A stretch of DNA of 55,978 nucleotides from QNBT01 sp964563335 (lineage in GTDB: Bacteria > Planctomycetota > Phycisphaerae > Sedimentisphaerales > Anaerohalosphaeraceae): contig CAZLWL010000007.1 in assembly GCA_964563335.1 (NCBI GenBank), forward strand, positions 1-55,978, given 5' to 3'. Made by a program: the position numbers and the translations under genes. Under the pieces are notes generated by a model that was given only the letters and a program-made list of their open reading frames with translations, had not been told where the DNA came from and did no database searches. Shown piece by piece: positions 7,951 through 18,200 of the stretch. How positions within the stretch are numbered: the stretch's first letter is position 1; each line of letters starts with the position of its first letter.

Positions 7951-7967
7951 GGTATGCAGGGCATACC
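7951..7967. promoter_or_regulatory. inverted repeat GGTATGC-AGG-GCATACC, possible operator
   Basis: A perfect 7-bp inverted repeat with a 3-bp spacer lies 34 bp before the FAD-dependent oxidoreductase start. The size and place fit an operator for a GntR- or LysR-like regulator, or an RNA hairpin after mlaF. No regulator gene is adjacent, so the role is inference. Confidence 0.4.
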
Positions 7968-8000
7968 CTACGTTTTCCACAAGCATACAAAGGTCGATAA

Positions 8001-10871
8001 ATGGTGCAAAAGAAGCCGGAACAAATCGGCGTCGAATTGGCACAGCTTGTCGCGGGTGATGTGTCGGTTGATATATTCAGCCGGGTCGCCTTCAGTACGG
8101 ACGCGAGTATCTACCAGATTTTGCCGGCGTGTGTAGTCGAGCCGCGTGATGCGGGCGATGTAATAGCGGCGGTGAAATACGCGCGCGAGAATAATATCCC
8201 CGTTGCCGCCCGCGGTGCAGGCAGTGGTGTGGCTGGAGAATCGCTTACGAGCGGGATTGTTATAAACACTTCGCGCTACATGAAGCAAATAGTGGGCGTT
8301 GAGCGTGATGGCGAGGTTGTCGTATGCGGGCCGGGTGTGGTGTTAGATGATCTGAATGATTACCTTGCCAGATTCGGAAAAGAGATAGGCCCGGACCCAT
8401 CCAGCGGCGACAGGGCCGTTATCGGCGGCATCGTTGCCAATAACGCGACAGGCACTCATTCGCTCCAGTACGGGTACATCGCCGGATATGTTGAGAGGGT
8501 GGAAGTGGTTTTGGCGGATGGGAGCATCGCGGAATTTACAAATAATGTTGACCCTGCCCGTGCGGCTAATGACAAGGTTGCCCGCATTGCGAAACAGTGC
8601 CTGGCTTTACTTGGCGGCAAAGAGGAGATGATAGCCGAGGCACTACCGGAAACCAAACGCAATCGGTGCGGTTACAATATCGCCGGGATTTGCCATGATG
8701 GGAGAATCGATTTAGCGAAGCTTTTAGTTGGCTCGGAAGGAACGTTGGGGATATTCACAAAGGTAGCCCTTCGAACGGTTGACGTGCCGAGGGCCGGCGC
8801 ACTGTTGCAACTCGAATTTGACTCCTTCGAGAAGATGGCCAAAGCTGTGCCTGTTATCGTAGCCAGCGGCGCATCGGCCTGTGAATTGATGGACAAGACG
8901 CTCATCGACATGGCGGCGGAAGCATTACCCGATTATCGCGACATCCTGCCGAGAGATTGTGCGGCGTTTCTGTTGGTTGAGCATACGGCAGCAAGCATTG
9001 ATGAAGTAACCGCGAAGATAAACGAGACCGGCTCGAGGGTAGGCCAATTAGCTTGCCGTCGAAGGCACGTTTTCGACCCTGCCGAGCAGAGGCGTCTCTG
9101 GAAGGCGAGAAAAGACGCCGTGCCGCTTTTGGACAGGAAAAAAGGGCCGAGTCATCCTGTGGCGATTATCGAGGACGTATCCGTCGCAAACACCCGCCTG
9201 GCTGAATATATCGCAGGACTGCAGGCTATCGGCGACCGATATAGTATCTCGATGGCTTTTTACGGGCACGCGGGCGACGGGGAACTGCACATTCGTCCGT
9301 ACCTGGACCTGAGCACCCCGGCTGGTGTTAAGAATCTGTGCGGTATCGCTGCCGAGGTTTTTGAATTAGCCTGGTCGTTAGGCGGCACAATCAGTGGCGA
9401 GCACGCCGACGGTCTTTTGCGGGCGGCCTTTATAGAGAGACAATACGGTCACGAGTTTTATGAGCTGCTGAATGGCATAAAGAACATCTTCGACCCGGCA
9501 GGATTGATGAATCCGGGCAAGATAATCAACGACGACCTTGATGTTATGACGAAGAACCTTCGCGCCGCTCACATTGTGTTTGCCGAGCGCCTGATGACGA
9601 ACCTGAATTTTGACCCGAAGGAATTCAGGTATGAGATCGAGCAGTGCTGCGGCGACGGCGTATGTCTGGCTTCCGAAGAGGGCACGAGGATGTGTCCGGT
9701 TTTCCGTGCGGTGGGAGAGGAGTTGGCGTGTTCGAGGGCAAAGGCAAATCTGCTGCGGGCCTGGATAACGGGTGTTTTGAAAAGAGAGGACTTCGAGTCG
9801 GATGAATTCAAGAGGATATTGGGACTGTGCATAAACTGTAAGATGTGCTCGGTCGAGTGCCCTTCCAACGTTGATATTTCAAAGCTCATTATCGAGGCGC
9901 GGGCCGAGTATGCCAAGCGAAAAGGCCTGACACGAACGGAGAAGACGCTGGCGTGGAATCGGTATCTGAGTGTGTTGGGCAGTGCATTCTCCCCGATAAG
10001 CAACTTTGTAATGGGCAGTGTGTTCTTTAAGTTTCTGTTGGAAAGATATACCGGCCTTGACATGCGAAGGACGATGCCGAGGTTTCGGAGAGGTTCGTTT
10101 CTTAAGAAGGGCCGAAGATACCTGTCCAAAGCCGGCCCGGTCGCCAGCCCTACAGAGAAGGTTGCATATTTCGTAGATAGTTACGCCAATTACAACGACC
10201 ATGAATTGGGTTTTGCCGTTATAAAGTGCTTAAGGCACAATAACATCGATGTCATACTGCCGAATCAACTGCCTGTGCCGCTGCCGGCCATAGTGTATGG
10301 CGACTTAAAAACCGCTCGCAAGGACCTTGGCTATATTGTCAGGAACCTGGCCCAAACTGTGCGGGCGGGCTACAACGTTGTGTGTTCGGAGCCCAGTGCG
10401 GCGCTTTGCCTTCGCAGCGACCTGCCGCTTTTAATCGACTCGGCAGATGCCAGGCTCATCTCGACTAACACGTACGAACTGATGAGCTACCTCCAGGATT
10501 TGCACAGGCAGGGCAAGTTAAGAACGAAAATGTCAGCCGAGGAGCGCCGGTTTGCCTATCACACGCCCTGTCATCTGCTCGCGCTCGGGTTGGCAGGCGC
10601 AAGCAATGAATTGCTGACAGAACTTACAAAGGCTAAAATAACGGATATAAACGCCGGCTGCTGCGGGCTGGCCGGGACCTATGGCATGCAAAAGAAAAAC
10701 TTCGACCTGTCGGTCGAGATAGCAAGAGAGATGGTGGAGGCCCTGAACGCTGTGGGCACAAAACACGTCATGACCGAATGCGCAGCCTGCAAGATGCAGA
10801 TTGAGCAATTGACCGGCAAAATGGTCATCCACCCAATCAAGGTCTTGGCAAAGGCATACGGCCTGTTGTGA
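8001..10871 (+). CDS. FAD-linked oxidase/4Fe-4S fusion (glycolate, D-lactate or D-2-hydroxyglutarate dehydrogenase type)
   Basis: This 956-residue fusion joins a GlcD-like half and a GlpC/GlcF-like half. Residues 40-240 hold the PCMH FAD site (ARGAGSGVAGES, and DPSSGDRAVIGGIVANNATG). The FAD-oxidase C domain runs to about 515, with the metal/substrate His motif YGHAGDGELH. Two ferredoxin-type cysteine clusters follow (CCGDGVC...MCP and CINCKMCSVECP), then CCG-domain motifs (CHLLALG, GCCGLAG, ECAACKMQ). The order and length match YdiJ-type D-2-hydroxyglutarate dehydrogenase and fused D-lactate/glycolate dehydrogenases. It oxidizes a 2-hydroxy acid and passes electrons to quinone or a carrier. 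The substrate cannot be told from sequence. Start at ATG 8001 with a modest AAAGG upstream. Confidence 0.9.
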   Translation: MVQKKPEQIGVELAQLVAGDVSVDIFSRVAFSTDASIYQILPACVVEPRDAGDVIAAVKYARENNIPVAARGAGSGVAGESLTSGIVINTSRYMKQIVGVERDGEVVVCGPGVVLDDLNDYLARFGKEIGPDPSSGDRAVIGGIVANNATGTHSLQYGYIAGYVERVEVVLADGSIAEFTNNVDPARAANDKVARIAKQCLALLGGKEEMIAEALPETKRNRCGYNIAGICHDGRIDLAKLLVGSEGTLGIFTKVALRTVDVPRAGALLQLEFDSFEKMAKAVPVIVASGASACELMDKTLIDMAAEALPDYRDILPRDCAAFLLVEHTAASIDEVTAKINETGSRVGQLACRRRHVFDPAEQRRLWKARKDAVPLLDRKKGPSHPVAIIEDVSVANTRLAEYIAGLQAIGDRYSISMAFYGHAGDGELHIRPYLDLSTPAGVKNLCGIAAEVFELAWSLGGTISGEHADGLLRAAFIERQYGHEFYELLNGIKNIFDPAGLMNPGKIINDDLDVMTKNLRAAHIVFAERLMTNLNFDPKEFRYEIEQCCGDGVCLASEEGTRMCPVFRAVGEELACSRAKANLLRAWITGVLKREDFESDEFKRILGLCINCKMCSVECPSNVDISKLIIEARAEYAKRKGLTRTEKTLAWNRYLSVLGSAFSPISNFVMGSVFFKFLLERYTGLDMRRTMPRFRRGSFLKKGRRYLSKAGPVASPTEKVAYFVDSYANYNDHELGFAVIKCLRHNNIDVILPNQLPVPLPAIVYGDLKTARKDLGYIVRNLAQTVRAGYNVVCSEPSAALCLRSDLPLLIDSADARLISTNTYELMSYLQDLHRQGKLRTKMSAEERRFAYHTPCHLLALGLAGASNELLTELTKAKITDINAGCCGLAGTYGMQKKNFDLSVEIAREMVEALNAVGTKHVMTECAACKMQIEQLTGKMVIHPIKVLAKAYGLL

Positions 10872-10943
10872 TATAATGTAAGGTGGGCCTGTGGCCCGCG
10901 CGGAAAAAATTGGGAGCAAGAATATCAGCAAAAGGGATGATAA

Positions 10944-11957
10944 TTGAAGAAGGCGGTTTTGTGGCAATCGGCTGAAGAGAGCAAGGTCAGGTGCTATCTG
11001 TGTAACTGGCGGTGCGAGATTGCCGCGGGCAAGGTGGGTCGATGCGGTGTGAGGCAAAATATCAATGGCACTTTGTATTCGCTGGTTTATGACAAGGTTT
11101 GTTCAGCCAATGTTGACCCGATCGAGAAAAAGCCCTTGTTTCACTTTCAGCCGGGCTCGAAGAGCTTTTCAATCGCAACGCCCGGGTGCAATTTCCGGTG
11201 CATCTTCTGCCAGAACTGGCAAATCAGCCAGGAGGCGTTGGAAGGTCATATCGAAGGTCGAGCGTACGCACCCGAGGACATTGTCAACACGGCTGTTCGC
11301 ACCGACTGCGCAAGCATTGCATACACCTATACCGAGCCGACGATTTTCATGGAGCTTTGCGCCGATTGCGGCCGATTGGCAAAGGAAAAAGGCATTGCCA
11401 ATGTTTTTGTGAGTAACGGCTTTATGACGCGAGAAGCGGTTGACTTCGCAAAAGACTGGCTGGACGGTATCAATATCGACCTTAAATCCTTCCGCGAGGA
11501 TTATTATAAGAACCTTTGCAAGGCGAAGCTGGCGCCCGTTCTGGATACGATTCGTTACATCGCCAAGGAAACCGACATCTGGCTGGAGCTTACGACGCTG
11601 ATTGTCCCCGGCGAAAACGACAGCGACGATGAGCTTAAGCAAATCGCCGACTTTATTGTTACCGGGGCCGGATCTCACGTCCCCTGGCATGTAAGCAGGT
11701 TTTATCCGCAGTATAAGATGGATGACAAAACCGCCACTCATCCTGCTACACTCGAAAAGGCATTACAGATAGGCAAAACCGCCGGCCTGCACTACGTCTA
11801 CGTGGGCAATCTGCCGGGATCGGAGGCTGAGAGTACGTTTTGTCCTGAGTGCGGCCACATACTCATCGAGCGAACCGGCTACACGATTCGCTCCAACAGA
11901 ATAACTAATAACTGCTGCCCCGACTGTAACACCAAAATCCCCGGCTACGAATTATAA
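10944..11957 (+). CDS. amrS: AmmeMemoRadiSam system radical SAM protein AmrS
   Basis: This 337-residue protein starts at TTG 10944, with AAGGGA a few bases upstream. The N-terminus has a cysteine-rich zinc-like site (C17, C20, C24, C34) followed by YDKVCSANVDPIEKKPLFHF, and the radical SAM cluster is C82-x3-C86-x2-C89 (CNFRCIFC). These are hallmarks of AmrS. Beyond the standard domain it has a C-terminal zinc ribbon (CPECG...CCPDC, about 299-327). The usual partners AmmeMemoRadiSam A and B are not visible in this window. The reaction is unassigned in the family as I know it. Confidence 0.9.
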   Translation: MKKAVLWQSAEESKVRCYLCNWRCEIAAGKVGRCGVRQNINGTLYSLVYDKVCSANVDPIEKKPLFHFQPGSKSFSIATPGCNFRCIFCQNWQISQEALEGHIEGRAYAPEDIVNTAVRTDCASIAYTYTEPTIFMELCADCGRLAKEKGIANVFVSNGFMTREAVDFAKDWLDGINIDLKSFREDYYKNLCKAKLAPVLDTIRYIAKETDIWLELTTLIVPGENDSDDELKQIADFIVTGAGSHVPWHVSRFYPQYKMDDKTATHPATLEKALQIGKTAGLHYVYVGNLPGSEAESTFCPECGHILIERTGYTIRSNRITNNCCPDCNTKIPGYEL

Positions 11958-12017
11958 GCCAATGAAGTACCGGCGACTGACTAAACACTATTCACTAAAT
12001 ACCATTGGTTATATACT

Positions 12018-13175
12018 ATGGTTATGAAAATAATTGCAGATTCGAATATCCCGTTTGTCGAGGAGTGTTTTTCATCGTTTGGCGATGCCAAGGCAGTTCC
12101 CGCCGGCGAGATAACAACCGATGCCGTGCGCAATGTCGATGTGCTCTTGGTCAGAAGTGTTACAAAGGTTGATGAAGAGCTGTTAAAGAAAAGTAGTGTC
12201 AAATTCGTTGCCTCAGCCACAAGCGGCTTTGAACGCGTCGATACAGATTTTTTGCAAAGCAAGAGTGTCGGCTTTGCATACGCGCCCGGCTCGAATGCGA
12301 ACTCCGTCGCTGAATATGTAGTTGCCGCCCTGCTCGCGCTGGCAAAGAAACACAAGTTCCAGCTGCAGGGAAAAACCATCGGCATCATCGGCGCAGGCCA
12401 TATCGGCAGTAAAGTTGCCGCGAAAACCCGCGCCCTCGGCATGAAGGTCCTCTTAAACGACCCGCCCTTACAGGGAGAAACAAACGACCCAAAATATCTA
12501 CCTCTGGACCGGCTTTACGATTGTGATTTTATAACGATGCACACGCCGCTCACATTTGAAGGTATTGACAAGACTTTCCACTTAGCTGATGAGCCGTTTT
12601 TCGATTCATTGAAGGCCGGCGCGTTCTTCATTAACACCGCCCGCGGCCAGGTTGCCGACACCGAGGCCTTAAATGGCGTAATAAGGTCCGGCAAATTAGC
12701 CGGCGCGGTCGTTGACGTCTGGGAGAATGAGCCGAACATTGACAATGAGCTTTTGCTTAAGGCTGATTTGTCCACGCCGCACATCGCCGGCTATTCACTC
12801 GACGGCAAAGTCGCAGGACTTATCACCGTATATGAAGCGGCTTGCAGACACTTTAACTGTGAGCCGAGCTTTAGGGCTGATGATTTTCTGCCGGCGTCCG
12901 ACATACCTCAAATTACGATTGACCCCGACTCCGGCACCGAGCAAAATATAATCGGCGATACGATTCAGCAGATTTATGTCATCAACCGCGATGACTTTAA
13001 CACGCGGGAGATTTTGATTGTGCCGCCTGAGCAAAGAGCAAAGTGGTTTAATGACCTGCGGGCAGACTATCCGGTGCGCAGGGAATTTCAAAATACGCGG
13101 ATTGTCTTCACGCAGCCGAGTGAAACACTTGCGGCGAAACTAAAGTGCATTGGATTCAGGGTGGAAAATGGCTAA
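12018..13175 (+). CDS. pdxB: 4-phosphoerythronate dehydrogenase PdxB
   Basis: This 385-residue 2-hydroxyacid dehydrogenase has the PdxB layout. The N-terminal MKIIADSNIPFVEE block is characteristic of PdxB rather than SerA. The NAD-binding fingerprint is IGIIGAGHIG, the catalytic Arg is in NTARGQ, and the catalytic His is in TPHIAGYSLDGK, another PdxB signature. The C-terminal extension of about 90 residues is the PdxB dimerization domain. It oxidizes 4-phosphoerythronate in the DXP-dependent route to pyridoxal phosphate. ATG 12024 is an alternative start, two codons later. No other pdx gene is near. Confidence 0.92.
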   Translation: MVMKIIADSNIPFVEECFSSFGDAKAVPAGEITTDAVRNVDVLLVRSVTKVDEELLKKSSVKFVASATSGFERVDTDFLQSKSVGFAYAPGSNANSVAEYVVAALLALAKKHKFQLQGKTIGIIGAGHIGSKVAAKTRALGMKVLLNDPPLQGETNDPKYLPLDRLYDCDFITMHTPLTFEGIDKTFHLADEPFFDSLKAGAFFINTARGQVADTEALNGVIRSGKLAGAVVDVWENEPNIDNELLLKADLSTPHIAGYSLDGKVAGLITVYEAACRHFNCEPSFRADDFLPASDIPQITIDPDSGTEQNIIGDTIQQIYVINRDDFNTREILIVPPEQRAKWFNDLRADYPVRREFQNTRIVFTQPSETLAAKLKCIGFRVENG

Positions 13176-13180
13176 CCTAT

Positions 13181-13242
13181 TGTCATTCCGGGCTTGACCC
13201 GGAATCTATGGCTTCTGGATTCCTGCTTTCGCAGGAATGACA
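13181..13242. repeat. palindromic intergenic repeat, TGTCATTC family, copy A
   Basis: The element has ends TGTCATTCC and GGAATGACA and an inner CCGGGCTTGACCCGG hairpin plus a second small hairpin at the 3' side (CCTGCTTTCGCAGG). It lies between pdxB and folP. Four further sites share the end motif: 15126, 42258, 51855 and 53191. Confidence 0.85.
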
Positions 13243-13278
13243 AATATTAGTTGAACTTTAGCAGAATAGTAATCTGAC

Positions 13279-14118
13279 ATGAGTAAAGCCGACATATTGA
13301 AGTGGCCCTGCGGCAGTTTGGATTTTTCCGCAGGCTGTATCGCGATGGGCGTTTTGAATGTTACGCCGGACTCATTCAGCGACGGCGGCGAGTTTCTCGA
13401 TACGGATAAGGCCGTCGCACACGGCGTTGGTATGGCAGGGGCAGGCGCTGCGATAATCGACGTGGGGGCGGAATCGTCCCGGCCGGGCTCACAGCCTGTC
13501 AGCTCTGGCGAGCAGATTGAAAGGGCAATCCCTGTAATTGAGCGATTGGCTGCGAAGATTGATATCCCAATCAGCATTGACACGACCGATTCTACCGTTG
13601 CAAAATCTGCCTTGGATGCCGGTGCGGCTATGATTAACGACATTACTGCGCTGGCCGATGACGATATGGCCAGGTTAGCTGCCGAAAGAGAGGTGCCGGC
13701 CGTGCTGATGCATAAGCAGGGCGTGCCTGCGACGATGCAAATTGAGCCTGAATATGACGATGTGGTCGCCGAGGTGCTGGACTTTTTATTGGCAAGGGCG
13801 AAGCGGGCCGAGGGGTTTGGCATTGCGTGCCGGATGATTTTCATTGACCCGGGTATCGGGTTCGGCAAGACGACGGAGCACAATCTTGAGCTTTTGCGGA
13901 ATCTGGATAAATTCGTCGCCACCGGCTACCGCGTGTTGGTAGGGGCCAGCAGAAAACGGTTCATCGGCGACCTCACCGGCAAGGCAAAGCCCGCCGAGCG
14001 CCTCTTCGGCACAGCAGCATCGGTCGCGCTGGCCGCCGCCGCGTGCGTCTCAGTAGTGCGGGTGCACGATGTAGCCCAAATGGTGGATGCGCTGAAGGTG
14101 GCAAATTCACTCAGTTGA
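13279..14118 (+). CDS. folP: dihydropteroate synthase FolP
   Basis: This 279-residue TIM-barrel protein has the signature MGVLNVTPDSFSDGG (23-37), the second pterin loop GAESSRPGSQPVS, and further blocks SIDTTDS, MINDITAL, and SRKRF near the C-terminus that bind pterin pyrophosphate and p-aminobenzoate. It makes dihydropteroate in folate synthesis. Length is normal. It follows a palindromic repeat and is convergent with tsaB across 64 bp. No strong ribosome-binding site is seen before the ATG. Confidence 0.95.
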   Translation: MSKADILKWPCGSLDFSAGCIAMGVLNVTPDSFSDGGEFLDTDKAVAHGVGMAGAGAAIIDVGAESSRPGSQPVSSGEQIERAIPVIERLAAKIDIPISIDTTDSTVAKSALDAGAAMINDITALADDDMARLAAEREVPAVLMHKQGVPATMQIEPEYDDVVAEVLDFLLARAKRAEGFGIACRMIFIDPGIGFGKTTEHNLELLRNLDKFVATGYRVLVGASRKRFIGDLTGKAKPAERLFGTAASVALAAAACVSVVRVHDVAQMVDALKVANSLS

Positions 14119-14182
14119 GCGGCTAATTTACACATGGCCGGATTTCTCAATTTCAGCCGGGATCGCAGAAAACGGTCGAGGT

Positions 14183-14941
14183 TTATTTTTTGGGTTTGTG
14201 GAGTTTTTCCCAGTTTTCGGTTGCCTCGGGTCGTCGGATATAATAGGGGACGATGGTAGTGGGGTCGGCGAAGTCGCCGGCTTTTGCTTTTTTTCGGCAT
14301 ACGGAATATACTGCGCGGGCGCTGGCAGGCCAGTAATCGGCGTCCAAAAAGCATACGCCGGGGTCGGCGAAGGCATCTTTGTAATATACGAGTCCTTCGC
14401 CTAAGAGCCATATCGGATTATCAGGTTGTGCGAAGCGGGCGAGGAAGTCGGATGCGGTTATCAGACAGTCAGTTGCTACTTTTTTCCAGTTGCCGTGGGT
14501 GTTTTCATATAAGCTGACGTAGAACTGTCTGCGCTTGGCGTCGAGGATAGTGGCGAGGCGGGAAATTTTTATTTTTTTATCTTTTATATATTCGGATGCG
14601 TTTACGGTGAGGATATCCATGGTATTTGCAGCAACGATTTTGGTGCCGTTTGCCAGGGCCATCATCTTTGCCATCGTGACGGCGATTCGCAGGCCGGTGA
14701 AGCTGCCGGGGCCGGCGGCGATGTAGATATGGGCGAGGTCGGTGATGTGCCTGTCGATGCGTTTAAGAAGGGCGCCGGCGGCGGGAAAAAGCTGCGTACT
14801 GTGGGTCATCAGGCCTGAAAACGCGGTTTCGTCAATAATTTTGTCGCCTGTTCCAACGGCGACGGAGCCTGTTCTGCCGGAAGTTTCGACCGCTAATGCG
14901 AGTTCGTCATTTGCAGGCTGATTCACGATTTTTACCTTCAA
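14183..14941 (-). CDS. tsaB: tRNA threonylcarbamoyladenosine biosynthesis protein TsaB
   Basis: This 252-residue ASKHA-fold protein has the TsaB start LALAVETSGRTGSVAV and the block AAGPGSFTGLRIAV (about residues 74-87), both diagnostic. The protein is the non-catalytic partner of TsaD in adding the t6A base at position 37 of ANN-decoding tRNAs. The C-terminal 100 residues are less conserved, as usual. It stands alone on the minus strand, convergent with folP. Confidence 0.92.
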   Translation of the reverse strand: MKVKIVNQPANDELALAVETSGRTGSVAVGTGDKIIDETAFSGLMTHSTQLFPAAGALLKRIDRHITDLAHIYIAAGPGSFTGLRIAVTMAKMMALANGTKIVAANTMDILTVNASEYIKDKKIKISRLATILDAKRRQFYVSLYENTHGNWKKVATDCLITASDFLARFAQPDNPIWLLGEGLVYYKDAFADPGVCFLDADYWPASARAVYSVCRKKAKAGDFADPTTIVPYYIRRPEATENWEKLHKPKK

Positions 14942-15042
14942 ATCAACAGGATTTGCCGAGTCCGATGCACGGTTTTGTGAACTATAACGCGAGGCAATTT
15001 GAATTACAACATTGGTTTGGGTGGGCGAAATAAATTTTTTGC

Positions 15043-15070
15043 TTGAAAAAAAGTTGTTTACATGTACACT
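15043..15070 (+). promoter_or_regulatory. candidate sigma-70-type promoter for the secretin gene
   Basis: TTGAAA (15043-15048), 16 bp, then TACACT (15065-15070). It is the best -35/-10 pair in the 358-bp gap between divergent tsaB and the secretin gene. The resulting leader of about 220 nt would include a 17-bp tandem repeat and a palindromic element. Confidence 0.45.
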
Positions 15071-15094
15071 GGCGGTAGTATTTTACTCAACTTG

Positions 15095-15128
15095 ACTGGG
15101 TTTTAAATTGTACTGGGTTTTAAATTGT
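15095..15128. repeat. 17-bp perfect tandem duplication
   Basis: ACTGGGTTTTAAATTGT occurs at 15095-15111 and again at 15112-15128. The second copy runs directly into the left end of the palindromic element at 15126. It may be a duplication made when that element arrived. Confidence 0.85.
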
Positions 15129-15225
15129 CATGCTGAGCGAAGCGAAGCATCTGGCTTTAGAATAGGATTTTTGCCCCGTTGCGGGGATGAGATTCTTTCC
15201 CGGCGCGCCGGGACTCAGAATGACA
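15126..15225. repeat. MITE-like palindromic repeat, TGTCATTC family, copy B
   Basis: The ends TGTCATGCTGAG and CTCAGAATGACA are inverted repeats with one mismatch. The right 37 bp (15189-15225) are identical to 42286-42322, including the GGCGCGCC core. No coding capacity, about 100 bp, in the secretin leader. Confidence 0.85.
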
Positions 15226-15299
15226 GGTTGTGTATCAGGAATTTCGTAAAAATAGTCTTGACTTTTCGAAACTTTTTCAGTAGTGCTTAGTAGTGCTTT

Positions 15300-18200
15300 A
15301 TGAGTTGGAGGCCTATGGTGACACGAATTTTGGTTTTAATTAGATGTTTCAGGCTGCGAACGCTGGTGATTTTCGTCGGTGTGTTGGGCGTATTTCTGGC
15401 GTATGGAGGCCCTGCGCTCGCACAGCCGGCTACGAAACAGGAGGCGATGCGACAAAGGGTTCAGTGGAATATAGCCATTGCCGAGGACCAGTATCAGCGC
15501 GGGCTTTATAAGGAAACCGAACAGACTCTGCTGAAGACGCAGAGTGAGTATGACGCATATATGGCGTCAGAGGACAGGGAGAAGGTGGGCGAGCTTTTGG
15601 CCCAGGTTCGTCTGGCGCTGGCTGAGAGGGAAAAGATCGCCGGCTACCTGCAGGCGAGTGACGAGCTGGCGGCGAATGAGCAATATCTCGAGGCGAAGTC
15701 TCGTCTTGAGGCGATAAAGGACAACCACTTCCTCACGCCGGATGAGCGTAAGCAGGTGGCGGCGGCTATCAAAAGACTCGACAGGGAATCTGCCTCGTAC
15801 AAGAAACAGGTTCAAAGTCTCTTTGATGAAAGCGTGAGACTTTATCGTGCCGGTCAAATTGAGGCCGCGCGTGCGGGTTTTGCGGAGGTGGCCATTAGTG
15901 GTACGGACGTTGCTTCGCGGGCCCGGATGGCGGCCGAGATGATAAAGGACAGTGAGCTGCTGACAGCGTCTGAGCGGAACCAGATTGCGGCGGGCATCCA
16001 GGACTTAGGCAAAAGGCCGGCGTCCTACGAGAATCAGATTCGCAGGCTTTTCGATAAGAACGTGAGACTCTATCAGGCCGGGCGGCTCGAGCAGGCCCGC
16101 GCGGGCTTTGTGGAGGTCATCCTTTCGGGGGTCAAGGTCGTTGCAGAAGGCAAGAGTCCACAGGATTATGTTCGGCTGATTGATGAGGCTTTGGCTGGGC
16201 GGCAGCAGGTCCCCGGTGTTAAGCCGGTTGCGGGGCCGGAAGACAAGACTGATATGGGAGTGGAAGATGAACTGCTGGGGATCGAGCCGGCTGAAGTACC
16301 CACTGAGCCCCACATTCCGCTCCAGGAGCCTGAAGCCGAGGTGCCGTCCGAGGCGGAAGTTGCATTTGAGCCGCAAGTTTTGCCCGAAGCGGTGATTCGA
16401 CCGGAGCCGCAACAACTGGAACCTGTTACGGCGCCGGAGGTTGAGGTGGCCGTAGAGCCCGGATACATCGGGATAATAGAGCAGAAGAGGCGGAGGCAGA
16501 TAAGCTACATTCAGGCTGTTGTGGCGGATGCCGAGGCAAAGGCGCAGGGATACCTGTTGGCCAATGACTTTGGCAGGGCGAAGCAGGCCCTTGCGGCGGC
16601 TCTGTCAATAGTCAACAAAAACAAGCTTCTGCTCGCCGATGAACTTCACAAACAATACAGTGAGCGGTTGAGGGGACTGGATGAACAGATAACCAGCTAT
16701 CAGAATAATTACATCGCCCAGCAGCGGACGCAGCAGCAATCGGAAACGGAGCAGCTTCGCAGGAAGATGCGGGCAACGATGGAGGCCCAGAGGGCGCAGG
16801 CGGTGAAGGACTACATGGCGCGTGCTTACGCTTTCTCAGGCGAGCAACGGTACGATGAAGCGCTGGGCCAGTTGGAACAACTGCTCGCAGTGGAGCCTCT
16901 TAACAACCGCGCACTGATTTTCAAGAAAACTCTCGAGGATACGGTCAGATGGCGCGAGCAGCTCGAGATTCAAAAGGAGAGCGAGAAAGAGGAATTGGCG
17001 CTTCTGATTGAAACGGGCAGGGAGGGGATACCGTTTACCGACAAGTATAGATTGCCGCGGGACTGGAAGGAGCTGACAGCGGGGCGTAAGGAAGATGTAA
17101 GGGTGGGGCTAAGCCCTGCCGACGCTGCGGTTTATGTCCAACTGGACCAGATGGTTGATCTGTCCTCACTGACGGAGACTACGTCCCTTACTGATGCAAT
17201 TGATATTTTGCGCACTTCGGTCGAGCCTGCATTGATAATCGTTGTTATGTGGGGCGACCTGAGCGAGAACGCATTTGTCGAACAGAGCACCCCAATCAAC
17301 ATGTCCGGGGAGGGCCTGACTAATGTTCGGCTCCGGACGGGGCTTGAGCGGCTGCTTCAGGCGGTTGGCGGTGTGACAATCGAAGGCCTGCCGCTATTAG
17401 GCTTCTCAATCGAAGACGGCATCATCACAATAGCGACGACTGATTCTCTGCCGGCAAACTTCGTACAGGACGTTTACGATGTCGGCGAAATAGTAAGTGC
17501 ACCGGCGATGTTCATGGGCATGGGCGGCGGTATGGGTGGCGGCATGGGTGGTGGCGGCATGGGTGGCGGTATGGGCGGCGGCATGGGTGGCGGCATAATG
17601 GGGGCGACTATGAGGGCATATCAACTGAGCTATATTATCCAGCTAATAATTGAGCCTGAAAGCTGGTATCAGGCCGGCGGCCAGGGCGAAATCTACCCGT
17701 TCAGCGGGACCAGGCTAATCGTATGGCAGACGCCTGCCGTCCACGAGAAGATCAAAAAACTTATAGACAGCCTGAGAAAGCTCGTCGGCGACCAGGTTGC
17801 CATCGAAACCAGATTTCTGGTGGTCGATGAGAACTTCCTCGAAGATATCGGCCTGGACACTACGATTATCTTCAGTCCGGGCCGAAGGTGGAATAGCGGA
17901 GGGTTAATCACCCTGGGGCAGGATTCCTTCGGCGCCGTAAGGCCTTCTGCAACTAAAATTTCCAGCAGTTTGGGTTCAACAACCAGCCAGGCGCTATCTA
18001 TTGGAACTGAACTTTCCCCCATTTCCTACGATGGAGGTGCCTTGTTAGATGACCTTACGGTTAATTTTGTGCTCAGGGCTACCCATATGCACGCAAACAG
18101 CAAGGTCCTTACAGCTCCAAAAGCTATGGTCTTAAACGGCGAATCCGCCTCACTTTCCATAACGCAGACGCGAAATTATATATCCAACGTCGAATTTAAC

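Noticed and set aside
17406..17624. Ala/His/Thr-rich antisense frame opposite the secretin
   Set aside because: It is the complement of the Met/Gly repeat and has no independent support.
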